DNA from: an uncultured Clostridium sp.
GTDB taxonomy: Bacteria; Bacillota; Clostridia; TANB77; CAG-508
Direction of reading: 5' to 3'
NCBI GenBank assembly: GCA_946498265.1
Contig: CAMMNR010000137.1
Coordinates: forward strand, 1 to 5,101
DNA: 5,101 bases
The stretch's first letter is position 1. Every line of letters begins with the position of its first letter. Shown in pieces: positions 1 to 4,944 of this stretch. The notes beneath the pieces were generated by a model. It searched no databases. It was not told the DNA's origin and was given only the letters and a program-made list of their open reading frames with translations. The position numbers and the translations under genes were made by a program.

Positions 1-75
1 TTACATGTTTTGACATCTTTTTTGCTCGAAAAATTTTTTAATCTTTAGTCCTGAAAGAGAAATGATTTAAAAATG

Positions 76-104
76 TTGTATAAAAGGAGCAAAAATAGTA
101 TAAT
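76..104 (+). promoter_or_regulatory. Likely sigma-A promoter of the glycosyltransferase-rlmD operon
   Basis: A perfect -10 hexamer TATAAT lies at 99-104. Seventeen bases upstream is a moderate -35 hexamer, TTGTAT, at 76-81. Transcription would start near 111, giving a leader of about 58 bases before the ATG at 169. The spacing and the perfect -10 are seen directly; activity is inferred. No other promoter of similar quality is seen before the following gene, so this one probably serves both genes. Confidence 0.6.
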
Positions 105-153
105 ATAGTAGACTGATAAAGAAATAAATTGGGTATCAATAATAATCCTGAAT

Positions 154-160
154 AGGAGGA
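154..160 (+). promoter_or_regulatory. Ribosome binding site of the chimeric gene
   Basis: AGGAGGA is a full-strength SD site, 8 bases before the ATG at 169, which fixes that start. Just upstream, TCCT at 146-149 can pair with AGGA at 154-157 across a GAAT loop. A small hairpin could therefore cover the SD site, but a 4-bp stem is too weak to call it a regulator. Confidence 0.7.
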
Positions 161-168
161 ATAAGTAT

Positions 169-1281
169 ATGAGTATTACAACTCAAAAAATTTTAATATT
201 ATCTTGTGGCACTGGAGGAGGGCATAATTCAGTAGCTAAAGCCATACAAGAAAATTTAATAGAAAGAGGAATAAACGTTGATTTTATAGAATATTTAGAT
301 ATTATTAATCCCAGAATTAGAAATAAAGTTAATAATTTGTATATAAAATCAACCAGAAGAAATGGAAAGATTTTTAAAGTTGTATACAAATTAGGTGAAA
401 TATATGAAAAAACAAATATAAAATCACCAGTATATGCATTAAACTTTTTGAATAAAAACAGATTATATAAATATATTGTAGAAAATAAATATAAATATAT
501 TATAACAACACATTTATTTGCAGCACAAACATTAACAGCAATAAAAAAAGAGCATAATATAAAATTTATGGCAGTAGCCACAGACTATGTATGTATACCA
601 TTTTGGAAAGAAACAAACCCAGATTATTTTATAATACCAGGTGAAGACTTAATAGATGATTTTGTTAGTAAAGGGATAGAAAAAGAAAAATTATTACCTT
701 TAGGAATACCAACTGCAAAAACTTATAGACAAGAATTTGATAAAAATGAATGTAAAAAGAAATTAGGATTAGAAGTATCAAAAAAATACATATTGATATT
801 AACAGGTAGTATGGGATTTGGAAATATAACAGATATGATGGAGGAACTATTAAAAAATATAAAGGATGTAAGTTTTATAATTTCAACTGGAAATAACTCT
901 AAAATGTTAGAAGTATTAAATGAAAAGTATAAAAATTTAGATAATCTAATTATATTACCTTTTACAAATGAAATAAGTGAATATATGGAAGGAAATATTG
1001 TACATATATATCCAGAAGCCGCGTTATGGCCATATTATGAAAAAATAAGAAAATTTAAAAATGGGGCATTTGATTTAGCTGTAAGAAATAATGTACCAAT
1101 AATACCAATAGTTTGTATATTTAGAGAACCTAATGGAATTAGGAAGATATTAAAAAATAAGAAAGATGTTACACTAAAAATATTAGAGCCAATTAATCCT
1201 CAAACTGAGAAAAAGAATAGAAAAGAAGAAAGTGAAGAACTAAAAGAAAAAGTATTTTTAGAAATGAAAAGGAGGACATGA
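169..1281 (+). CDS. Chimeric protein: MGDG-synthase-like glycosyltransferase N-terminus fused to PlsC-type acyltransferase C-terminus
   Basis: The 370-residue protein is made of two unrelated halves. Residues 1-273 match the MGDG synthase/processive diacylglycerol glucosyltransferase family (GT28-like, GT-B fold, membrane glycolipid synthesis): the N-terminal GTGGGHNS loop (14-21), ATDY..IPFWKETNPDYFI (137-155), EDLIDDFVSKGI, LPLGIP, and the start of the C-terminal Rossmann domain, LTGSMGFGN (211-219). After TNEISEYM (266-273) the family should continue into the PGG sugar-nucleotide site, which is absent. Instead residues 275-370 read as the second half of a clostridial 1-acylglycerol-3-phosphate acyltransferase: NIVHIYPEAALWPYYEKIR, FKNGAFDLA, VPIIPI, REPNGIRK, then a charged tail. 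The acyltransferase HX4D catalytic motif is missing. Neither activity is expected to survive, although the frame is open throughout. It overlaps rlmD by 4 bases. It may be a deletion fusion of two adjacent lipid genes, an assembly join, or, less likely, a functional new protein. Confidence 0.8.
   Translation: MSITTQKILILSCGTGGGHNSVAKAIQENLIERGINVDFIEYLDIINPRIRNKVNNLYIKSTRRNGKIFKVVYKLGEIYEKTNIKSPVYALNFLNKNRLYKYIVENKYKYIITTHLFAAQTLTAIKKEHNIKFMAVATDYVCIPFWKETNPDYFIIPGEDLIDDFVSKGIEKEKLLPLGIPTAKTYRQEFDKNECKKKLGLEVSKKYILILTGSMGFGNITDMMEELLKNIKDVSFIISTGNNSKMLEVLNEKYKNLDNLIILPFTNEISEYMEGNIVHIYPEAALWPYYEKIRKFKNGAFDLAVRNNVPIIPIVCIFREPNGIRKILKNKKDVTLKILEPINPQTEKKNRKEESEELKEKVFLEMKRRT
1270..1275 (+). promoter_or_regulatory. 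Ribosome binding site before rlmD, unusually close to the ATG
   Basis: AGGAGG ends only 2 bases before the ATG at 1278, which is tighter than the usual 5-9. A second in-frame ATG at 1302 has no SD of its own. An in-frame ATT at 1281 would have ideal spacing, but ATT starts are rare. Coupling to the upstream gene through the ATGA overlap may make the short spacing tolerable. Confidence 0.55.
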
Positions 1282-2681
1282 TTAATATATCATATAGAAA
1301 AATGGAAATACCAGTAAAGAAAAATCAAGAATATATCATAGATGTGATAGATAATGGATTTGAAGGAGAAGGAATAGCAAAAATTGATGGATTTACAATA
1401 TTTATCCCGAATGCAATAAAAGGAGAAAAATTAAAAATATTGATTGTAAAAGTATTATCATCACATGCTTTTGGAAAAATATTAGAAATTATAAATAAAT
1501 CAGATAAAAGAATAGAAAGTGATTGTATTACATATAAAAGATGTGGAGGATGTAATTTAAGACATATAAAATATGACGAAACTTTGAAAATGAAGCAAAA
1601 CGCTGTGCAAAGTCTAGTAAATAAAACATTAAAAACAAAAATACAAGTAAAAGAAACAATTGGGATGGGAAATCCATATCATTATAGAAATAAAGCACAA
1701 TATCCAGTAGGAGTTGATAAACAAGGTAACCCAATAATGGGTGTATTTGCTAATAGAACACATGAAATAATACCAATAGATAATTGTTTAATACAAAATG
1801 AAAAAAGTCAACAAATTGCAAAATTTATATTAGATTTTATTCGTGAAAATAATATAAGTATATATGATGAGAAAACAGGAAAGGGACTTATACGACATAT
1901 TGTAACTAAAATAGGAATAAAAACAAATGAAATAATGTGTGTTATTGTTTTAAATGGAAGAACAATCCCAAAAGAAAAGGAATTAGTAACAGAAATATTA
2001 GAAAAGTTCCCAGAGGTTAAAACAATTGTTAAAAATATCAATACTAAAAATACTAATGTAATAATGGGAAAAGAAAATATAAATATATATGATAATGGTT
2101 ATATATATGACATATTGGGAGATTTTAAATTCAAAATATCACCACTTTCATTTTATCAGGTGAATCCAGTACAAGCAGAAAAACTGTATGAGTTAGGAGT
2201 GCAAGCAGCTAGGATCTCTGAAAAGGATATAGTTTTTGATTTGTATTGTGGGATAGGAACTATATCATTATTTATGGCTAAGTATGCAAAAAAAGTGTAT
2301 GGGATAGAAATTGTTGAAGAAGCGGTTAATGATGCTAAAGAAAATGCTAAAATGAATGGCATTTCAAATGTGGAGTTTATAGCTGGTGATGTAGAAAATA
2401 TTTTAGATGAATTGATAAATGATAAAAAAATGATTCCTGATATTGTTATGGTGGATCCTCCTAGAAAAGGTTTGGATAATAAGAGTATTGAAAATATTAT
2501 GAGTATTAAACCTAAAAAGTTGGTTTATATAAGTTGTAATCCTGCTACTTTGGTTAGAGATTTGAGTAAGTTAGAGGGACTTTATGGAGTTCATGAAGTG
2601 ATACCTGTGGATATGTTTCCGTTTACGTGCCATGTGGAGTGTGTCGTGTTGATGGGTAGAAAAGATAATGAAAGCGAATAG
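1278..2681 (+). CDS. rlmD: 23S rRNA (uracil-C5)-methyltransferase, RlmD/RlmCD (RumA, TrmA family)
   Basis: This cytoplasmic SAM-dependent enzyme makes 5-methyluridine in 23S rRNA (U1939 class; Firmicute homologues may also modify U747). All parts are present in 467 residues, a normal length. A TRAM RNA-binding domain covers ~9-72. Four Fe-S ligands are C83, C89, C92 (C-x5-C-x2-C) and C170. The substrate motif FYQVNPVQAEKLY is at 292-304 (Q294), and the SAM-binding loop FDLYCGIGTISL at 320-331. VDPPRKGLD is at 392-400, the catalytic nucleophile is C420 in YISCNPATLVRDL, and the general base is E454 in HVEC. The gene overlaps the preceding reading frame by ATGA and is probably translationally coupled. 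Residues 1-8 have little family support, and M9 (1302) is the alternative start. Codon choice changes in the last third: proline is CCA in 9 of 10 cases up to residue 297, then CCT in 6 of 7. RlmD and RlmCD cannot be separated from sequence alone. Confidence 0.95.
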   Translation: MINISYRKMEIPVKKNQEYIIDVIDNGFEGEGIAKIDGFTIFIPNAIKGEKLKILIVKVLSSHAFGKILEIINKSDKRIESDCITYKRCGGCNLRHIKYDETLKMKQNAVQSLVNKTLKTKIQVKETIGMGNPYHYRNKAQYPVGVDKQGNPIMGVFANRTHEIIPIDNCLIQNEKSQQIAKFILDFIRENNISIYDEKTGKGLIRHIVTKIGIKTNEIMCVIVLNGRTIPKEKELVTEILEKFPEVKTIVKNINTKNTNVIMGKENINIYDNGYIYDILGDFKFKISPLSFYQVNPVQAEKLYELGVQAARISEKDIVFDLYCGIGTISLFMAKYAKKVYGIEIVEEAVNDAKENAKMNGISNVEFIAGDVENILDELINDKKMIPDIVMVDPPRKGLDNKSIENIMSIKPKKLVYISCNPATLVRDLSKLEGLYGVHEVIPVDMFPFTCHVECVVLMGRKDNESE

Positions 2682-2738
2682 TAGCAATACTTTAAGGACT
2701 TTTTAAAAATAAAAAAATAATGAAAAATTATATAAAAA

Positions 2739-2778
2739 AACCATTTATTTTTTAGCAAATTTAAAATGGTAAATGGTT
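2739..2778. repeat. Inverted repeat with AATGGT direct repeats
   Basis: AACCATTTA (2739-2747) is perfectly complementary to TAAATGGTT (2770-2778), with a 22-base loop. AATGGT occurs three times nearby (2765-2770, 2772-2777, 2780-2785), so the left arm has more than one possible partner. On the + strand no T-run follows, so it is a poor terminator for rlmD. Read on the minus strand it is followed by a T-rich stretch, but no minus-strand gene needs it. The function is unknown. Confidence 0.4.
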
Positions 2779-2780
2779 GA

Positions 2781-2930
2781 ATGGTAAAAAATAAGTGGGC
2801 AATCCACCTTACATTAATAAAGTACAAATTGATGTACTTTATAATAAGTAAAAGTAATAAAAATGGAAATATTGCAAAAGCACAAGCAGAATATATGCCA
2901 TTGATTAATGTTTTACCAAATATTAGTTAA
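2781..2930 (+). other. Possible 49-codon remnant or small ORF, unrecognised
   Basis: An ATG at 2781 opens 49 codons ending at TAA 2928-2930. The last part, from about 2865, reads GNIAKAQAEYMPLINVLPNIS and looks more protein-like than the surrounding DNA. There is no SD before the ATG, and a 10-bp inverted repeat lies inside the frame, which argues against an intact gene. I do not recognise the product. It may be the tail of a deleted gene or chance. The rest of the 2682-2978 gap shows only the repeats listed separately. Confidence 0.15.
2817..2842. repeat. 10-bp perfect inverted repeat (hairpin)
   Basis: ATAAAGTACA (2817-2826) and TGTACTTTAT (2833-2842) form a perfect 10-bp stem with a 6-base AATTGA loop. 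No T-run follows on either strand, so it is not a classical terminator. It could be an RNA 3'-end stabiliser for the rlmD transcript, a protein-binding site, or part of a small repeat element. Confidence 0.5.
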
Positions 2931-2950
2931 AAAAATTTTAGTACAAAATG

Positions 2951-2965
2951 ACAATTATTAATTGT
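2951..2965. promoter_or_regulatory. 15-bp palindrome just before the RBS: possible operator
   Basis: ACAATTA (2951-2957) and TAATTGT (2959-2965) are perfect inverted arms around one central T. They abut the SD site at 2966. The place and symmetry fit a dimeric repressor operator for the genes starting at 2979. AT-rich DNA produces such palindromes by chance, and no convincing -35/-10 pair is seen here (TTGATT at 2901-2906 has only a weak TAGTTA partner), so this is tentative. Confidence 0.3.
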
Positions 2966-2974
2966 AGAGGTGAT
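2966..2974 (+). promoter_or_regulatory. Ribosome binding site deciding a TTG start
   Basis: AGAGGTGAT contains 8 bases (GAGGTGAT) matching the anti-SD, 4 bases before TTG at 2979. The in-frame GTG at 2970 lies inside this SD and so cannot be the start. The TTG start also places the conserved NDT-fold strand (KVVISGS) right at the N-terminus, as usual for the family. Confidence 0.75.
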
Positions 2975-2978
2975 TAGT

Positions 2979-3494
2979 TTGAAAGTTGTAATAAGTGGTA
3001 GTTTTAGAAAGCATTTACAAGGTATTTTAAAGTTAAAAAAAGAACTTGAAGAAAGAGGAATAGAAGTAATAAAACCTAATAGGGTAAAAACGATAAAGAA
3101 TATAGAAAATCCAGATTTTGTAAAGTTTGAAGGTGAAGAAAATATTCATCCATATATACTAGAAAGGGAATATTTTGATGCTATAGAAGAATGTGATGCA
3201 CATATTATATATAATCAAGATTCTTATCTAGGACAAAGTGTGACTTATGAATTGGGGGTTTCTATGGGTAAAGGAGAAAAAACAAAAGTATATTCTATAG
3301 AAAGACCAAATCCCAATAAAATGATAAAACAAAATGGAACTATTGATCAAGGTGAAAAGAAAGATATAATAGAGTTTTGTGAGTTACTAGAAGATATGGA
3401 GAGACATGGTGTTTTAGGAATAGGTATAGACCAATTATATAAAGATTTTAATATAGAAAGACAAACAATTGATAAAGACGAAGAAGAAAGGTAA
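2979..3494 (+). CDS. Nucleoside 2-deoxyribosyltransferase-like protein (first copy)
   Basis: This is a 171-residue soluble protein with a Rossmann-like fold of the nucleoside 2-deoxyribosyltransferase superfamily. Known members cleave or exchange the base of (deoxy)nucleosides or nucleotides; the exact substrate here is unknown. The N-terminal strand and loop are KVVISGSF (2-9), followed by an amphipathic helix with E/K-rich turns and GIEVIKP (27-33). The middle reads REYFDAIEECDAHIIYN (63-79), then DSYLGQSVTYELGVSMGKG (81-99), the family's conserved block; E91 is the candidate catalytic glutamate. The Lys/Glu-rich C-terminal extension (~120-171) is less typical. TTG start chosen from the SD at 2966-2974. 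It is first of four closely spaced + strand genes, with the truncated VOC gene starting 23 bases later. Superfamily assignment is reasonably firm; enzymatic activity is inferred. Confidence 0.7.
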   Translation: MKVVISGSFRKHLQGILKLKKELEERGIEVIKPNRVKTIKNIENPDFVKFEGEENIHPYILEREYFDAIEECDAHIIYNQDSYLGQSVTYELGVSMGKGEKTKVYSIERPNPNKMIKQNGTIDQGEKKDIIEFCELLEDMERHGVLGIGIDQLYKDFNIERQTIDKDEEER

Positions 3495-3517
3495 CTTGTA
3501 ATTAATGGTGATGAAAT

Positions 3518-3688
3518 ATGATAAAAATAGATAATTTTTATTTTGTTGTAGAAGACATAAAGAAGTCAATTAATTTTTATATTAAATTATTTGAAAAAGA
3601 ACCTACTAATATTACTGAAAATAGATGGGCTGATTGGGAAAATGAGAATAACAAGGTGTATTTTGGTATAAATTGTAATACAAAATAG
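3518..3688 (+). pseudogene. Truncated VOC/glyoxalase-bleomycin resistance family protein
   Basis: The 56-codon frame begins with a good SD (GGTGAT 3507-3512, 5 bases before ATG). It reads as the typical first half of a vicinal-oxygen-chelate (glyoxalase/bleomycin-resistance) protein: IDNFYFVVEDIKKSINFY (4-21), LFEKEP (24-29), WADWEN (37-42), VYFGINC (47-53), then TAG. Full-length members are about 115-135 residues, so the second beta-alpha-beta-beta-beta module with half of the metal ligands is gone. In the 44 bases up to the Nudix start, no frame restores the missing half; the +1 frame gives only about nine more codons (NSNLFDNYK) before a stop. This looks like a deletion remnant rather than a simple point nonsense mutation. 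It is unlikely to be functional unless two copies assemble as a dimer of half-modules. Confidence 0.7.
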
Positions 3689-3732
3689 TAATTTATTTGA
3701 TAACTATAAATAAAAAATGAAAGAGGATAAAA

Positions 3733-4212
3733 ATGAATTATATAAAATTTTTAAGGCAATACGTTGGACACGAACCAATTCTAACAGCAGGGGTAGGTCT
3801 ATTTGTATTTAATGAAAATAAAGAAGTTCTTATGCAACTTCGAACAGATTATAACCAATGGGGATTTCCAGGTGGAGCAATGGAACTAGGAGAAAGTTTT
3901 GAACAAACAGCAAAAAGAGAATTAAAAGAAGAAACTAGTTTAGATATAATCGAAATGAAAATGATTAAAATATTATCTGGAGAAGATACATATAGAGAAT
4001 ATCCTAATGGTGATAAATTATATGATATTACTGCAATTTTTGTAGTTACAAAATATACAGGAAATGTAAAAGTGAATGATATTGAGTCAAAAAAATTCGA
4101 ATGGTTTGATGTTAATAATTTACCAGAAAATATGACTAATCATACTAAAAAGATATTGAATAAATTGAATAAATATAGTAATATATTAAATGATATAGTA
4201 TTAGAACTATGA
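3733..4212 (+). CDS. Nudix hydrolase
   Basis: A 159-residue cytoplasmic Mg2+-dependent pyrophosphohydrolase that cleaves nucleoside diphosphates linked to another group (X). The Nudix box runs from G48 to L70: G48-x5-E54-x7-R62-E63-L64-K65-E66-E67-T-S69-L70. All metal-binding Glu residues and the Arg are present; the usual Gly near the end is Ser69, a tolerated change. WGFPGG (43-48) precedes it and YDITAIFVV lies after. The N-terminus MNYIKFLRQYVGHEP is common in a Firmicute subgroup often annotated loosely as ADP-ribose pyrophosphatase-like; the substrate cannot be read from sequence. Start: AGAGGAT at 3722-3728 ends 4 bases before the ATG. It sits between two NDT-like genes, with 49 bases to the next, which suggests a shared nucleotide-related role (inference). 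Confidence 0.9.
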   Translation: MNYIKFLRQYVGHEPILTAGVGLFVFNENKEVLMQLRTDYNQWGFPGGAMELGESFEQTAKRELKEETSLDIIEMKMIKILSGEDTYREYPNGDKLYDITAIFVVTKYTGNVKVNDIESKKFEWFDVNNLPENMTNHTKKILNKLNKYSNILNDIVLEL

Positions 4213-4247
4213 ATAAGATTTATTGAGGTTTACATTTTTAAAATTAG

Positions 4248-4253
4248 AGGAGG
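4248..4253 (+). promoter_or_regulatory. Ribosome binding site fixing the ATG at 4262
   Basis: AGGAGG lies 8 bases before ATG 4262. An upstream in-frame ATG at 4223 would add 13 residues (MRFTFLKLEEDSN) encoded partly by the SD itself. It lacks a well-placed SD and family support, so the shorter start is preferred. Confidence 0.8.
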
Positions 4254-4261
4254 ATAGTAAT

Positions 4262-4702
4262 ATGAATAATAAATATGAATTTTTCATAGCAGGTAGGGCT
4301 AGAAATAAAGAAAATATATTAAAAATATGTGATTTATTTGATAAATATGAGATTTCTTACTATTGCTTTTTAAAAAATGAAGATAATTGGGGATATGGAA
4401 ATAAAAACCAAACTCCCGAAGAAAAGCAAAGGGAATTTGAATCATTAAGTTTAAAAAGTGATATTGTTTTAAACTTATTTCATAAAGATTTGGAAGGAGA
4501 AAAAAATTCAAAAAATTTATTACTTGTTTTACCAGCTGGAAAAGCAGCGCATATCGAATCAGGAATTGCATATGGATTAGGAAAAAAATGTTATGCAATA
4601 GGTGAATATGAGGCAACAGATACTTTGTATAATATTTTTGACGAAATCTTTATTAATGAAACTGAATTAGAAGAATTTTTAAAAAAATATTCAAAAAGTT
4701 AA
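4262..4702 (+). CDS. Nucleoside 2-deoxyribosyltransferase-like protein (second, divergent type)
   Basis: This 146-residue soluble protein has the same overall fold as the first NDT-like protein but belongs to a clearly different subfamily. The N-terminal strand is YEFFIAGRARNKENI (5-19). A middle acidic region holds HKDLEGEKNSKNLLLVLPAGKAAHIESGIAYGLGKKCYAIGE (74-115), whose PAGK..HIE.GIAYGLGK block is the family hallmark; E99 is the candidate catalytic glutamate. The C-terminus, DTLYNIFDEIFINETELEEFL, is also typical of Firmicute members annotated as hypothetical or nucleoside 2-deoxyribosyltransferase. The gene is complete and ends before a good terminator at 4736. It shares little sequence with the protein at 2979-3494, so the two are not a recent duplication. 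Substrate and activity are unknown; these proteins may act on nucleotides rather than free nucleosides. Confidence 0.7.
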   Translation: MNNKYEFFIAGRARNKENILKICDLFDKYEISYYCFLKNEDNWGYGNKNQTPEEKQREFESLSLKSDIVLNLFHKDLEGEKNSKNLLLVLPAGKAAHIESGIAYGLGKKCYAIGEYEATDTLYNIFDEIFINETELEEFLKKYSKS

Positions 4703-4735
4703 ATTACATAAATAATTAAAGCACATTATATAAAT

Positions 4736-4772
4736 AGAGCATTTACAAAAAAGTAGATGTTCTTTTAATTTA
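4736..4772 (+). terminator. Rho-independent terminator of the NDT-Nudix gene group
   Basis: AGAGCATTTAC (4736-4746) pairs with GTAGATGTTCT (4753-4763) over 11 positions, including two G-U wobbles, with an A6 loop. It is followed by TTTAATTTAT. The stem is AT-rich but long, the tail is T-rich, and it lies 34 bases after the stop codon at 4702, so termination here fits well. Confidence 0.6.
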
Positions 4773-4779
4773 TAGGAAA

Positions 4780-4848
4780 AGGAGGAATATGAAGTTCTAA
4801 TAAAGGAGTGATGCATTGGTAAATGTTATTTTAAGATTTTATAAATAA
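4780..4848 (+). other. Two strong SD sites followed by very short frames (decayed starts)
   Basis: AGGAGGA at 4780-4786 precedes ATG 4789, which reads only MKF and a stop. AGGAGTGAT at 4804-4812 precedes TTG 4816, which reads ten codons (MVNVILRFYK) and stops. Good ribosome sites leading nowhere suggest remnants of deleted genes. A short leader peptide is possible but not supported by any visible attenuator. The rest of 4703-4944 holds only the terminator and the next promoter. Confidence 0.3.
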
Positions 4849-4865
4849 ATAATAATTAAAAAACC

Positions 4866-4894
4866 GTTACAAAATGAAAAATATATGCTATAAT
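4866..4894 (+). promoter_or_regulatory. Promoter of the nucleotidyltransferase gene
   Basis: A perfect TATAAT at 4889-4894 with an extended -10 TG (TGC directly before it) lies 17 bases after GTTACA (4866-4871), a fair -35. Transcription would start near 4901, about 44 bases before the ATG at 4945. It follows a terminator, so the nucleotidyltransferase gene is likely a separate unit. Confidence 0.65.
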
Positions 4895-4944
4895 ATATTG
4901 TAGAAATGTGAGAAAAATTCAAAAAGATAGGAAGTGAAAATTTT

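Noticed and set aside
10..42. TTGACA at 10-15 as a perfect -35 box.
   Set aside because: No -10 hexamer lies at 16-18 bases; the nearest candidate, TTTAAT at 37-42, is 21 bases away.
1..60. Possible end of a minus-strand gene: reading the complement of 1-60 gives about 20 open codons ending in TAA at 3-1.
   Set aside because: The frame is closed by a stop at about 67-69 on the minus strand and has no start codon or SD, so only about 22 codons remain.
183..581. A 132-codon open frame on the minus strand.
   Set aside because: It lies wholly inside the glycosyltransferase part, has no SD or family motif, and its Phe/Ile/Leu-rich translation is what AT-rich coding DNA gives in antisense.
2739..2778. 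Inverted repeat as the rlmD terminator.
   Set aside because: There is no T-run after it on the + strand and the loop is 22 bases, so it is listed only as a repeat.
2591..2827. A 78-codon minus-strand frame across the end of rlmD.
   Set aside because: It is largely antisense of conserved rlmD codons and repeat-containing DNA, with no recognisable domain.
4299..4616. A 105-codon minus-strand frame.
   Set aside because: It is antisense to the clearly conserved second NDT-like gene and has no supporting motif or start signal.
2979..4702. The two NDT-like genes as a tandem duplication.
   Set aside because: Their conserved blocks differ (DSYLGQSVTYELGVSMGKG versus PAGKAAHIESGIAYGLGKK) and alignment is limited to the fold-level pattern, so they are distinct subfamilies.
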